40,087 nt of DNA from a bacterium (GTDB taxonomy: Bacteria > Patescibacteriota > Minisyncoccia > Phycocordibacterales > UBA9973). The stretch spans positions 1-40,087 of the forward strand of contig JAIXRY010000004.1 of assembly GCA_027484965.1 (NCBI GenBank), read 5' to 3'. The translations under genes and the position numbers were made by a program. The number at the start of each line of letters is the position of its first letter. Position 1 is the first letter of the stretch. Shown piece by piece: positions 30,518-38,102 of the stretch. The notes under the pieces were generated by a model. The model saw nothing but the letters and a program-made list of their open reading frames with translations, was not told where the DNA came from and searched no databases.

Positions 30518-30562
30518 TTGACTTTGTGTGTATTTTAGTTTAGTATCTTATTAAACTAAAAT
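30518..30562 (+). promoter_or_regulatory. Promoter overlapped by an 11-bp inverted repeat
   Basis: TTGACT (30518-30523) and TAGTAT (30541-30546) are 17 nt apart. ATTTTAGTTTA (30532-30542) and TAAACTAAAAT (30552-30562) are perfect complements spanning the -10 and probable start site. The repeat could be an operator or the terminator of the ABC operon. Confidence 0.5.
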
Positions 30563-30571
30563 CCATTAAAA

Positions 30572-30898
30572 ATGAAAATAATATATCTATTCAAGGAGAA
30601 ATCTGAACAATCAAAAGGTTGTATCGGAAAATTTGTAGCAATTGACTCTATATCGCTTAAGATTGAATTTTCTTTCATAATTAAAAATGATTCAGGAGTA
30701 AAATTAATTTTTGATACCTGTGAAGATGAAAAAGTGTTTGAAAAAAATATAATTTTAGGGTCTAATTGTATTATGACTCCATTGAATATAGTTTTTTCAA
30801 ATGATTATGAAGAAATTTCAAGTTATGTATCAACAATAGTTCCAAATTTGATAAAAGCATATTTGAATGATAAAAAAGTTGAGAACGCTCAATCCTAG
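30572..30898 (+). CDS. Hypothetical protein (108 residues)
   Basis: The protein is soluble, with alternating strands (SLKIEFSFIIKND, GVKLIFDTC), three Cys and no signal peptide or TM helix. No family was recognised. It is a monocistronic insert between the MacAB-like operon and the SIMPL gene, with its own TTGACT-type promoter and a terminator that overlaps its last codons. This arrangement matches the other single accessory genes in the window. Confidence 0.55.
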   Translation: MKIIYLFKEKSEQSKGCIGKFVAIDSISLKIEFSFIIKNDSGVKLIFDTCEDEKVFEKNIILGSNCIMTPLNIVFSNDYEEISSYVSTIVPNLIKAYLNDKKVENAQS

Positions 30899-30912
30899 AT
30901 TGGGCGTTTTTA
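30884..30912 (+). terminator. Hairpin terminator overlapping the stop codon
   Basis: AACGCTCAATC / GATTGGGCGTTTTT with a short loop; the left arm is within the coding sequence. Confidence 0.75.
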
Positions 30913-30920
30913 TTTTGTGG

Positions 30921-30926
30921 TATACT
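30921..30926 (+). promoter_or_regulatory. TATACT -10 box of the SIMPL gene
   Basis: TATACT lies 7 nt before the ATG at 30934, with no room for a ribosome-binding site. Confidence 0.6.
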
Positions 30927-30933
30927 TATATAT

Positions 30934-31740
30934 ATGATAAATGAAGAAGAAAAAAACAAATTATTAAAAATGGCTTTTGTATTTGTATCTATTGTTTCTG
31001 TATTTTTTATTGCAAAAATAGGAACAGAGTTTAAAAATTATAAGACCATAGGTTCCGACCATACACCAACAAATACTATTACAGTTTCAGGTGATGGTGA
31101 AGCGTTTGCTATTCCTGATACTGCCGAAATAAGTTTCACTGCTCGTGCATCAGAAAAGACAATGAACACAGCTCAACAAAAAGTTAATGAAATAACAAAG
31201 AAATCTATTGATTATGTAAAATCAGTTGGAGTTGAAGATAAAGATATTAAGACAGCAAATTATAATTCGTACCCAAAATATGAATGGCAAAAACAAACAA
31301 TACAATGTGTTACAATTCCTTGTCCACAACCAGAAGGGAAGCAAGTAATGGTTGGGTACGAAGTATCTCAAACTATAACAGTTAAAATTAAAAAGACAGA
31401 TTTAGCTTCACAAGTAATAGACGAGCTTGGGAAACTCGGAGTGACAGAAATTTCTGGTCCAAACTTCACTGTTGATAATATAGATCAATACCAAGAACAA
31501 GCTCGCAAAGAGGCTATCGAAAAAGCAAAAGCAAAAGCAGTTGTTCTTGCAAAAGACTTAGGTGTAAAATTAGTTCGTATTGTTTCTTTTTCAGATGGAA
31601 ATAGTAACGCTGTAATGCCTATGGCTTATGGAAGTGCGATTCGTATGGAAAAGACAATGGATTCTTCAGTAGGGGCGAGTCTTCCACAAGGAGAACAAAA
31701 AATAACTTCAAATGTAAGTATTACTTACGAGATACGTTAA
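30934..31740 (+). CDS. SIMPL (DUF541) domain protein, membrane-anchored
   Basis: The 268-residue protein has one N-terminal TM helix (about residues 12-30) and an extracytoplasmic SIMPL/DUF541 domain. The domain starts TNTITVSGDGEAFAIPDTAE and contains VNEITKKSIDYVKSVGV, a central strand-rich section, and an Ala/Lys helix (EAIEKAKAKAVVLAKDLGV). A Cys pair (QCVTIPCPQP) sits in an inserted loop. The family (e.g. BP26 of Brucella) forms ring-like oligomers; the role is unclear, with links to stress resistance. Confidence 0.85.
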   Translation: MINEEEKNKLLKMAFVFVSIVSVFFIAKIGTEFKNYKTIGSDHTPTNTITVSGDGEAFAIPDTAEISFTARASEKTMNTAQQKVNEITKKSIDYVKSVGVEDKDIKTANYNSYPKYEWQKQTIQCVTIPCPQPEGKQVMVGYEVSQTITVKIKKTDLASQVIDELGKLGVTEISGPNFTVDNIDQYQEQARKEAIEKAKAKAVVLAKDLGVKLVRIVSFSDGNSNAVMPMAYGSAIRMEKTMDSSVGASLPQGEQKITSNVSITYEIR

Positions 31741-31755
31741 AAATTCATTCAAATA

Positions 31756-31787
31756 ATAAAAACCCTTCCAAAAGAAGGGTTTTTATA
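31756..31787 (+). terminator. Hairpin terminator after the SIMPL gene
   Basis: ATAAAAACCCTT / AAGGGTTTTTAT around a 7-nt loop. Confidence 0.85.
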
Positions 31788-31791
31788 TATA

Positions 31792-31821
31792 TTGACAAAA
31801 TAGTATATTATGTGGTATAAT
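31792..31821 (+). promoter_or_regulatory. Strong sigma70-type promoter of the T9SS-CTD gene
   Basis: Consensus TTGACA (31792-31797) and TATAAT (31816-31821) are 18 nt apart. The first part, ATTGACAAAATAGTATA, closely matches the promoter at 6608-6624 (ATTGACAAAGTAGTATA). Confidence 0.75.
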
Positions 31822-31868
31822 TTATATAGATAAGGTTAGTTCTTTGACAGGTAGAATTGTTTAAAAAA

Positions 31869-31916
31869 TAAGTTGTTTAACAGAGTGGGTCTACATCCTT
31901 TCTGTTAAACAACTTA
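31869..31916 (+). promoter_or_regulatory. 16-bp hairpin in the 5' leader of the T9SS-CTD gene
   Basis: TAAGTTGTTTAACAGA (31869-31884) and TCTGTTAAACAACTTA (31901-31916) are perfect complements with a 16-nt loop. The hairpin ends 11 nt before the ATG and has no T-run after it, so it is not a typical terminator. It could hide or present the start region, stabilise the mRNA, or bind a regulator. Confidence 0.6.
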
Positions 31917-31927
31917 AAAACAAACAA

Positions 31928-33325
31928 ATGAAAAAAATAATAATTTTAATTGCAATTATCGGAATGATTTTTGCAACAAGTGCAGTAAACGCAAAATCAA
32001 GTAGCGATATAAATGTAGCTGATACTACACCAAGAGTTACATTCTTTAGATCTTTCCCAGGAATATCGTTCTCTGGATTGACTTACGTTGAAATGAAGAA
32101 TAATGACACCCTCAGAGGATGTCAAAATTCTTTTGTAACTATGCACATTGTTAACTTTACTCCTTGTATAACTCACATTTCGTGGGTAAAATTAGGTAGT
32201 AATATTGAACATCAAGCTACTTGGTATGAACACAATCCAAGTCACGGTTTCTTATTCAGTGCAGACCTAGGAAATGTATCAAATGGGGTTTATGTGGTGA
32301 AAACTACATCAACTTTACTTGGTTCAGTTAACTTCGACACTCTTGTAGTGTCATTAGGAAACTCAAATCCGATTAAACCACGCATTGTTGATTTAGCAGG
32401 AATGGGTGGATTGCATTGTGGGAGTACCAATTTTGAATTAACTTTGGATTCACTTCAAAATTTTTCGAACCATTGGTGGTATGGAGCTATGAATAAAGTG
32501 GACACCTTAAAGTTAGACAAATACACAGATGAAAAACTATGTGTAAGAGCTGTCGACAAAAATGGTTGTATGGTTTTTAGTGACACTATGATCGTAAAGA
32601 ATTACGAAGCGACTACTCCTACTATTCAGTTCGGTGATCAAAAACTTTTTACTAACTTAACAGGAACATTTAATTGGTATATTGATAGCAATATCGTTGC
32701 TACTAATAGTAACAATTATTTTTACCCTAAAGTTACAGGGAATTATCAAGTACAGTTTGTTGACTTTAGAGGGTGTAAATCTTCTCTAAGCACAAATTCG
32801 TGTGTCGTAGTTCCTAAAGTAATTTCTTCAGACACTGTTGTATTGAACGCAGGCAGTAATAGTGTTCAAATTCCACTGTTTAAGTCATACAATGACTATA
32901 AAGCAGTTGTATGTTGGAAAGTTACAAAGAATGGGGTTCTGATTCAGGACAAATGTATAAGAACTAACGAAATTTCTTATATTGATGTTACTGAAGGAGT
33001 TTACTTTATAAACTCAACTTCATCATTTGGAATTGAATCGACTGATACAATAGTTGTTCTGAAAAGAAAAACTACTGGATTAAATGATATCTCAAAGTTG
33101 ATTGAAGTTTTTACTTATCCTAATCCATTTACTGATAGCTTTACTATAAGCAATCAAAATGGTTCTAAAATTGTTATTTTTGACCTAACGGGAAAATCTA
33201 TATTTGAAACAATTCTTCAAAGTAATGAAGAGATTATCAAACCGGAGATTCCTTCTGGTCTATATCTTTTAAAGATTTACAACAATGACCAATACATTGG
33301 TTATAAAAAAATCTTAAAAGATTAA
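31928..33325 (+). CDS. Secreted protein with a type IX secretion (Por) C-terminal sorting domain
   Basis: The 465-residue protein starts with a cleavable-looking signal peptide (MKKIIILIAIIGMIFATSAV, NA-K). The body is beta-rich, probably several Ig-like or PKD-like modules, with many Cys and Trp residues. The last 75 residues match the T9SS type A sorting domain: VFTYPNPFTDSFTISNQNG, then IVIFDLTGKSIFE and SGLYLLKIYNNDQYIGYKKI. In Bacteroidetes this domain drives export through the outer-membrane T9SS. That machinery is not expected in a Parcubacterium, and none is seen here. It has its own consensus promoter, leader hairpin and terminator, as expected for an acquired single gene. Confidence 0.8.
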   Translation: MKKIIILIAIIGMIFATSAVNAKSSSDINVADTTPRVTFFRSFPGISFSGLTYVEMKNNDTLRGCQNSFVTMHIVNFTPCITHISWVKLGSNIEHQATWYEHNPSHGFLFSADLGNVSNGVYVVKTTSTLLGSVNFDTLVVSLGNSNPIKPRIVDLAGMGGLHCGSTNFELTLDSLQNFSNHWWYGAMNKVDTLKLDKYTDEKLCVRAVDKNGCMVFSDTMIVKNYEATTPTIQFGDQKLFTNLTGTFNWYIDSNIVATNSNNYFYPKVTGNYQVQFVDFRGCKSSLSTNSCVVVPKVISSDTVVLNAGSNSVQIPLFKSYNDYKAVVCWKVTKNGVLIQDKCIRTNEISYIDVTEGVYFINSTSSFGIESTDTIVVLKRKTTGLNDISKLIEVFTYPNPFTDSFTISNQNGSKIVIFDLTGKSIFETILQSNEEIIKPEIPSGLYLLKIYNNDQYIGYKKILKD

Positions 33326-33349
33326 ACCTTCTACCTATTACTTTTATCT

Positions 33350-33377
33350 AGAACCTAATTCATTTGAATTGGGTTCT
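33350..33377 (+). terminator. Hairpin terminator after the T9SS-CTD gene
   Basis: AGAACCTAATTCA / TGAATTGGGTTCT with near-perfect pairing, then T-rich sequence. Confidence 0.8.
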
Positions 33378-33407
33378 TTTTATATTAACTGAATAATATT
33401 ATTTAAT

Positions 33408-33436
33408 TTGACATAAAATTCTTAAAAATGTATTAT
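33408..33436 (+). promoter_or_regulatory. secE-nusG promoter
   Basis: TTGACA (33408-33413) and TATTAT (33431-33436) are 17 nt apart. The leader carries a small hairpin (ACGCC / GGCGT, about 33447-33462) before the secE start. Confidence 0.7.
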
Positions 33437-33490
33437 ACATATATAGACGCCCGGAAAGGCGTTTTAAAAAAGCCTAATTTTAAAAACTCT

Positions 33491-33667
33491 ATGTTTCAAT
33501 TTATAAAAGATACACGTGCTGAAATGGTTAATGTTACATGGCCTTCTCGCAAGAAAACAATTTTCTATACACTTGCAGTGGTTATTATTTCTGGGGTCGT
33601 AGCTTATTATCTTGGTTTCCTCGATATGCTTTTTGCAAAAGGTATTGGGTATATCATTACAAAATAA
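33491..33667 (+). CDS. secE: Preprotein translocase subunit SecE
   Basis: The 58-residue protein has the SecE core: FIKDTRAEMVNVTWPSRKKT, an amphipathic surface helix with the conserved TWPS, followed by a single TM helix (TLAVVIISGVVAYYLGFLDM). It clamps SecY in the membrane translocon. The ATG at 33491 is chosen because family homology begins there; a start at 33428 would fall inside the leader. nusG follows 3 nt later, the usual order. Confidence 0.93.
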   Translation: MFQFIKDTRAEMVNVTWPSRKKTIFYTLAVVIISGVVAYYLGFLDMLFAKGIGYIITK

Positions 33668-33670
33668 TTT

Positions 33671-34216
33671 ATGGCAAAACAACAAGAAGGCGCAGAACGA
33701 AATTGGTACGCAATTCATACATATTCTGGGTATGAAAATGCGGTAATGCGTAATTTGAAACAACGTATTGATTCTCTTGGTATGCACGACACTATTTTTG
33801 ATGTTGTGGTTCCAACAGAAAAGAAAATAAAAATCAAAGCAGGAAAGCGTAGTGAAGTAGAAGAAAAGATTTTTCCAGGTTACGTACTGGTTGATATGAT
33901 TGTTACTGAAGATACTTGGTTCGTTGTTCGTAATACTCCTCGTGTTACAGGATTTATTGGTGCTGGTGTTCAGCCGGTTCCACTTTCTCAAAAAGAAATT
34001 GATGAGCTCTTCGGACGTATGGATAAGAATGCTCCAAAACATAATATTGAACTTACAATAGGTGAGACAATAATTATTGCTGATGGACCATTCAAAGATA
34101 GTGAAGGACGTGTTGAATCTATTGATCAAGAACGTGGAAAGGTTCGTGTGCTTGTATCACTCTTTGGACGCGAAACTCCAGTAGAGCTCGATTTCTTACA
34201 AATAAGAAAAATGTAA
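33671..34216 (+). CDS. nusG: Transcription termination/antitermination factor NusG
   Basis: The 181-residue protein has the NGN domain (NWYAIHTYSGYENAVMRNL, EEKIFPGYVLVDMIV, FVVRNTPRVTGFIG) and a C-terminal KOW domain (GETIIIADGPFKDSEGRVES). It binds RNA polymerase and couples it to Rho or the ribosome. It is co-transcribed with secE and has its own terminator, which splits it from rplK, a common partner. Confidence 0.97.
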   Translation: MAKQQEGAERNWYAIHTYSGYENAVMRNLKQRIDSLGMHDTIFDVVVPTEKKIKIKAGKRSEVEEKIFPGYVLVDMIVTEDTWFVVRNTPRVTGFIGAGVQPVPLSQKEIDELFGRMDKNAPKHNIELTIGETIIIADGPFKDSEGRVESIDQERGKVRVLVSLFGRETPVELDFLQIRKM

Positions 34217-34244
34217 GAAAAGCCCCTAAACGGGGCTTTTCTTT
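34216..34244 (+). terminator. Hairpin terminator after nusG
   Basis: AAGAAAAGCCCC / GGGGCTTTTCTT with a TAAAC loop and a short T-run. Confidence 0.88.
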
Positions 34245-34251
34245 TGGAGCC

Positions 34252-34281
34252 TTGCAAAATAGTGCTTTTTTTGGTATAAAG
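34252..34281 (+). promoter_or_regulatory. rplK promoter
   Basis: TTGCAA (34252-34257) and TATAAA (34276-34281) are 18 nt apart; the leader is about 60 nt, long for this window, which may allow regulation of the ribosomal gene. Confidence 0.55.
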
Positions 34282-34349
34282 TATAAGCTTCTCGGTAGTA
34301 TATTAGTCCAATATATTCTCGTTAATCTAATTATAGATTTAAAACATTT

Positions 34350-34775
34350 ATGGCAAAAAAGATAATAAAAAAAATCAAATTACAAATTGCCGCAGCGAAA
34401 GCAACTCCTGCGCCACCACTTGGTCCTGCACTCGGACAAGCCGGTATTAACATTTCAGAATTCTGTCAAAAGTTTAATGCTGCGACTTCTGCTATGGCAG
34501 GGGATATCGTTGGTGTAAAAATTGAAGTATACGATGACCGTTCTTACGATTACCGTATTACAACTCCACCAGTTATCGGTCTTCTTACAAAAGCTGCAGG
34601 AATCGAAAAAGGTTCAGGTAAGCCAAATACTTCAAAAGTAGGTAAGATTACAAAAGCTCAAGTAAGAGAAATTGCAGAACGCAAAATGCCGGACTTGAAT
34701 GCAAAAGATATCGAAGGTGCTATGAAAATTATCGAAGGTTCAGCTCGTTCAGCAGGTATTACTGTTATCGACTAA
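34350..34775 (+). CDS. rplK: Large ribosomal subunit protein uL11
   Basis: The 141-residue protein shows the L11 pattern: [38 protein letters not shown], then [20 protein letters not shown] and a C-terminal RNA-binding domain ending [12 protein letters not shown]. It binds 23S rRNA at the GTPase-associated centre. It is followed by a terminator rather than by rplA, the near-universal neighbour; uL1 is reported missing from some Parcubacteria. Confidence 0.97.
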   Translation: MAKKIIKKIKLQIAAAKATPAPPLGPALGQAGINISEFCQKFNAATSAMAGDIVGVKIEVYDDRSYDYRITTPPVIGLLTKAAGIEKGSGKPNTSKVGKITKAQVREIAERKMPDLNAKDIEGAMKIIEGSARSAGITVID

Positions 34776-34820
34776 ATCAAAAACAAAAAAACCGCTTCTT
34801 GCGGTCTTTTTGTTTTTGAT
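34776..34820. terminator. Hairpin terminator after rplK
   Basis: ATCAAAAACAAAAA...CCGC pairs with GCGG...TTTTTGTTTTTGAT around a TTCTT loop. Confidence 0.87.
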
Positions 34821-34848
34821 GTATAGTTTGGGCAAATAAAACCAAAAA

Positions 34849-35982
34849 ATGTTTGACAATAAAAACAAAGGACGAGGAGCATTTCCAGTTCAAACCCTTC
34901 ATGAATTGAAGGACGGTGGATTTTTACAAATTCACGAAAATCAGATAAAACCAGCATCTTTTGATACTGTAATTTCTGATGAAATATATCATCTTCCAAG
35001 AGGAGCGTTTCAGGTAAAAAAAGGCCAATCAATTTTTGAATTTGCAAAAGATAATTCACTAATTAAAGACCATTCGATTCAAAATCCACTGGAAGTTGGA
35101 GAAGCATATCTAATCAAAATAGAAGACAAAGTAAATCTTATGTCTGGTGTTTACGGATATGCAAATCCAAAATCTTCAAGTGGGCGTTTAGATTTACATT
35201 GTAGGCTTTTAGCTGACTGTGTAGGTGCATACGATACGTTACCAGGTGGATGGAAAGGTGATTTGTGGGTATTGGTAATTCCAAAAAGTTTTCCGATTAT
35301 TCTGAACTCAGGTGACTCTCTTAATCAAATTCGTTTGTTTAACAAAGACGCTAGACTTTCGAGAAGCGAACTTGAATTTGCTCTTGGTCATGATAACTTG
35401 TTGTACAAAAAGCCAATTTATAGTGGCGCACTTAAACAAAAGATTTTTTCTCAAGATTTGATTCCTCAGGATTATGATCTTGATTCTCTTCTTTTGTCTA
35501 TTGATTTGGAAGGTCCTCTTCCAGGTTATGTTGCAAAAAATTTCAAAAATCAGGAACCGATTGATATTTCACGTATTGGAAATTATCCGTGGGAAAATTA
35601 TTTTTCTAAACTTGAGCCAAATGAAAAAGGTATAGAACTCGATTCAGGTAAGTTTTATATACTTAGCACTTGGGAAAATGTCTTAGTTCCAAACACAATG
35701 GCTTGCGAAATGCGTCCAACTGACGACCGTCTTGGTGACTACAAAGCTCACTATGCTGGATTTATTGATCCAGGATGGGGAATGAGTGAAGGTGGATTAA
35801 GAGGTCTTCCTCTCACGCTTGAAGTTCGTCCTTTCGGAAAGATGACGCTATTTAATCAACAGCCAATTGCTCGTATAAAATACGAATGGCTTGTTGAGCC
35901 GGCAAATGTTAATTATCAGGATTTCGACTCGAACTATAAAGTTCAAACAGGTCCAAAACTTGCAAAACAGTTCAAGGTTTAA
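34849..35982 (+). CDS. dcd: Two-domain dCTP deaminase
   Basis: The 377-residue protein matches the long, duplicated dCTP deaminase (DCD) form rather than the 190-residue single-domain enzyme. The first half has YGYANPKSSSGRLDLHCRLL, with the Ser-Ser pair and an Arg of the trimer active site. The second half has HYAGFIDPGWG followed by LTLEVRPFGKMTLFNQQPIA, a dUTPase/DCD-fold core. It converts dCTP to dUTP, giving dUMP for thymidylate synthase after a pyrophosphatase step. It faces thyX, which would use that dUMP. Confidence 0.85.
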   Translation: MFDNKNKGRGAFPVQTLHELKDGGFLQIHENQIKPASFDTVISDEIYHLPRGAFQVKKGQSIFEFAKDNSLIKDHSIQNPLEVGEAYLIKIEDKVNLMSGVYGYANPKSSSGRLDLHCRLLADCVGAYDTLPGGWKGDLWVLVIPKSFPIILNSGDSLNQIRLFNKDARLSRSELEFALGHDNLLYKKPIYSGALKQKIFSQDLIPQDYDLDSLLLSIDLEGPLPGYVAKNFKNQEPIDISRIGNYPWENYFSKLEPNEKGIELDSGKFYILSTWENVLVPNTMACEMRPTDDRLGDYKAHYAGFIDPGWGMSEGGLRGLPLTLEVRPFGKMTLFNQQPIARIKYEWLVEPANVNYQDFDSNYKVQTGPKLAKQFKV

Positions 35983-36005
35983 ACTCTCTTCGGGGAGTTT
36001 TTATT
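35981..36005 (+). terminator. Hairpin terminator after dcd
   Basis: AAACTCTC / GGGAGTTTTT-type stem with a TTCG-type loop and a T-run. Confidence 0.75.
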
Positions 36006-36016
36006 TTTGGTAATAT

Positions 36017-36046
36017 AAAAAGCCAAACTCATTGGTTGGCTTTTTC
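36017..36046 (-). terminator. Hairpin terminator after thyX
   Basis: AAAAAGCCAA / TTGGCTTTTT, with A-runs and T-runs on both sides; works for the minus-strand thyX. Confidence 0.82.
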
Positions 36047-37462
36047 TTATTTTGTAATTTCTGAAATCCTTTTATCTCCTATAAATAAATCCTGATCAGC
36101 GCGTTTGATATCAAAATCATCTTCACTTTCATCTGCATAAATTGGAATATCTAATTTTACATTACTTAGAGAATCTTTTAAACTAGAGTACATTTGAAGT
36201 GCAATTTTGCGAGCTGTTGGATGAACTGTTGTTGCTGTGCGAAGTTCGATGATATAAATCAAATCTGCAAGCGGTACAGTAAATACATCTAAAACTTTAA
36301 AACCCATTGCAAGATAGTATTGAGAAATTTCATCATTACAATCAAGTCCTTCGATCGCAATAATTTGCTCATCAATCAATCTTAAGGCCCCATTCCTCAC
36401 ATCTTCAGGTAATTGTTCCAAATACCATTCTTCAAATCCATAAAAATAGGTAAGTAATGGAACTCTCTGGAGTGCACTACGCTGGCGTTGTAAATCACGA
36501 TGTGAACGGAAATCAATCAAAAATTCAATTCGATAACTTCCGCATTCGTTTACAATTTTAGGAACATCGGTTTTTACTGGTCGACTCTCTAACAAATCTC
36601 CATAATGTGTTTCAAGCATAATATTGTGCTGGAAATTTGTTGAAAAATCAAAACCTTTTCTCAGAGCATTGTATGAATTTTTATATTCCAAATTTGCTCT
36701 TTCGTAGGAAAACTTCTCCATGAAATCTTTGCGATAATTTTCGCTTTCCTCATACACTTTCTTTTTGATAAAAGTGCTGGAGTAACGTTCGCAGAGTCCA
36801 TCGAATGTTTCTTTTGCAAGGGAACTGATTTCTGAAAGTGGGTGATGAATCATGTAAGATAATTTTTCATCCCAATTACGAAGTTCCATGTGGCAACTCG
36901 CATTTGTCCTTGCTCCTGCTGGTAGAAATGACCCAAGCACATCATAAGCACGTTTTTCAATCATTGTACTGTACTTGCTTTCGTCCTCATCGTCTTTTTT
37001 AGGACGGACAATTTTCAAATGCGCCATTGTAGGTTCAAGTGATTTTTTGTAAAAATCAAACCACCTTTCCATAATAGCTTTTGATTGCTCGGTTCCTAAT
37101 GGGTCAAGATATCCAAGACCAGTTACATCAATGTAGCGAGTACTTGTTTCTTGTCCGTTGTAAGCCCAGAAATTTTGGACTTCTTTTGCAGCGAGCATAC
37201 TAATATCGTCAAACGCTGCTGTTGTTGAAGCGCAATCAGCAATACTCTTGTGTCCGTATTTGCTGTAGAATTTTTCCATGAATTTTTCAGCACCTTCTTT
37301 TATTACAAGAAGTAGATTTTTCCAAAATCCACCAGGACTGCGGGAATTTAGGGCTTGGACCATTGCACTTTCTTCGGGCTCCATTTCGTCCCAAATAGTG
37401 ATGTTTGCACCAGTAGAAGTTTTTCTTCTAGTGAAAAGTTTAGATAATTTTTTAAGGTTCAT
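36047..37462 (-). CDS. thyX: ThyX-type FAD-dependent thymidylate synthase, duplicated form
   Basis: ThyX methylates dUMP to dTMP with methylenetetrahydrofolate, NADPH and FAD. The 471-residue protein is about twice the usual length. The N-terminal half has SRSPGGFWKNLL, YGHKSIAD (residues 69-76) and NGQETSTRYIDVTG (102-115), then HMELRNWDEKLSYMIHHPLS as in single ThyX domains. The second half holds a FRSHRDLQRQRSALQR segment that resembles a degenerate RHRx7S substrate motif. Long tandem ThyX forms exist in some archaea and CPR. No thyA is in the window. Confidence 0.83.
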   Translation of the reverse strand: MNLKKLSKLFTRRKTSTGANITIWDEMEPEESAMVQALNSRSPGGFWKNLLLVIKEGAEKFMEKFYSKYGHKSIADCASTTAAFDDISMLAAKEVQNFWAYNGQETSTRYIDVTGLGYLDPLGTEQSKAIMERWFDFYKKSLEPTMAHLKIVRPKKDDEDESKYSTMIEKRAYDVLGSFLPAGARTNASCHMELRNWDEKLSYMIHHPLSEISSLAKETFDGLCERYSSTFIKKKVYEESENYRKDFMEKFSYERANLEYKNSYNALRKGFDFSTNFQHNIMLETHYGDLLESRPVKTDVPKIVNECGSYRIEFLIDFRSHRDLQRQRSALQRVPLLTYFYGFEEWYLEQLPEDVRNGALRLIDEQIIAIEGLDCNDEISQYYLAMGFKVLDVFTVPLADLIYIIELRTATTVHPTARKIALQMYSSLKDSLSNVKLDIPIYADESEDDFDIKRADQDLFIGDKRISEITK

Positions 37463-37489
37463 ATTTATTTTTTAATTTGGTTTGCATAT

Positions 37490-37517
37490 ACTTTACACTT
37501 TTGTACAAAATTGTCAA
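37490..37517 (-). promoter_or_regulatory. thyX promoter (TTGACA-N16-TAAAGT)
   Basis: On the minus strand TTGACA (37517-37512) and TAAAGT (37495-37490) are 16 nt apart. The 16-nt spacer matches that of the DUF1599 gene at 13 of 16 positions, including the shared AAAAGTG next to the -10. Confidence 0.65.
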
Positions 37518-37522
37518 AAATA

Positions 37523-37548
37523 AAAGCCCGCCTGCAGGGGAGGGCTTA
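37523..37548 (-). terminator. Hairpin terminator after the DUF1599 gene
   Basis: AAGCCC / GGGCTT around a 14-nt loop, followed on the minus strand by a T-rich run; moderate quality. Confidence 0.6.
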
Positions 37549-38082
37549 AGCTCTTTTCTCTTCAAGAAGAATAAGGGCGAAGATTGAATAATTAATCATG
37601 TCGGTGTATTTCGACTCGTCTCCTTCTGAGGCAAGTAATTCTTCCTTGTTTTCGATTGCGCGAAGTCTTAAAAGATTTTGTAAAATTAGGTCGGTCATGG
37701 TTGATATTTTCATATCACGCCAAGCTTCACCATAATCACTGTTTTTCTTTTGCATTAATTCAAAAACTTCTTTTTGAATTTCTTTGTAGCAAGCAGAAAC
37801 TTGATCAGAGGTTAGTTCTTCTTTGAAATCGTGACGAATGTTTATCATGGCCATAATGGAATAATTAATGATTCCATAGTATTCTCCTTCAATTGAATCT
37901 GAGATTTCTTGCGAACCCTTTTCTTCAATTGTCCGTATTCTTTTGGCTTTGATAAAAATTTGGTCTGTCATAGAACTTTTTCTCAAAATTCTCCAAGACA
38001 AACCATAATCTTTTTGCTTTTTTAAAAAAAGCTCTAACACTTTGTCTGTGATAGAAGTGTACTGTTGTATTGTGTTGCTCAT
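37546..38082 (-). CDS. Protein with two DUF1599 (nucleotide-modification-associated) domains
   Basis: The 178-residue protein is an internal duplication. Residues about 14-78 (FLKKQKDYGLSWRILRKSSM, TDQIFIKAKRIRTIE, YYGIINYSIMAMI) align with about 106-172 (MQKKNSDYGEAWRDMKISTM, TDLILQNLLRLRAIE, YTDMINYSIFALI). Each has the KxxDYGxxWR and NYS motifs of DUF1599/Nmad1, an all-alpha family thought to act on nucleotides. The family is common in Bacteroidetes and phages. It lies beside thyX and dcd and shares a promoter motif with thyX, so a role in deoxynucleotide metabolism is plausible. Confidence 0.8.
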   Translation of the reverse strand: MSNTIQQYTSITDKVLELFLKKQKDYGLSWRILRKSSMTDQIFIKAKRIRTIEEKGSQEISDSIEGEYYGIINYSIMAMINIRHDFKEELTSDQVSACYKEIQKEVFELMQKKNSDYGEAWRDMKISTMTDLILQNLLRLRAIENKEELLASEGDESKYTDMINYSIFALILLEEKRA

Positions 38083-38102
38083 TTTGTTTTTAATTTTCCT
38101 TT

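Noticed and set aside
33464-34129. Long minus-strand frame opposite secE and nusG
   Set aside because: It covers two certain genes in the other direction, is rich in Asn/Cys/Phe, and resembles no protein.
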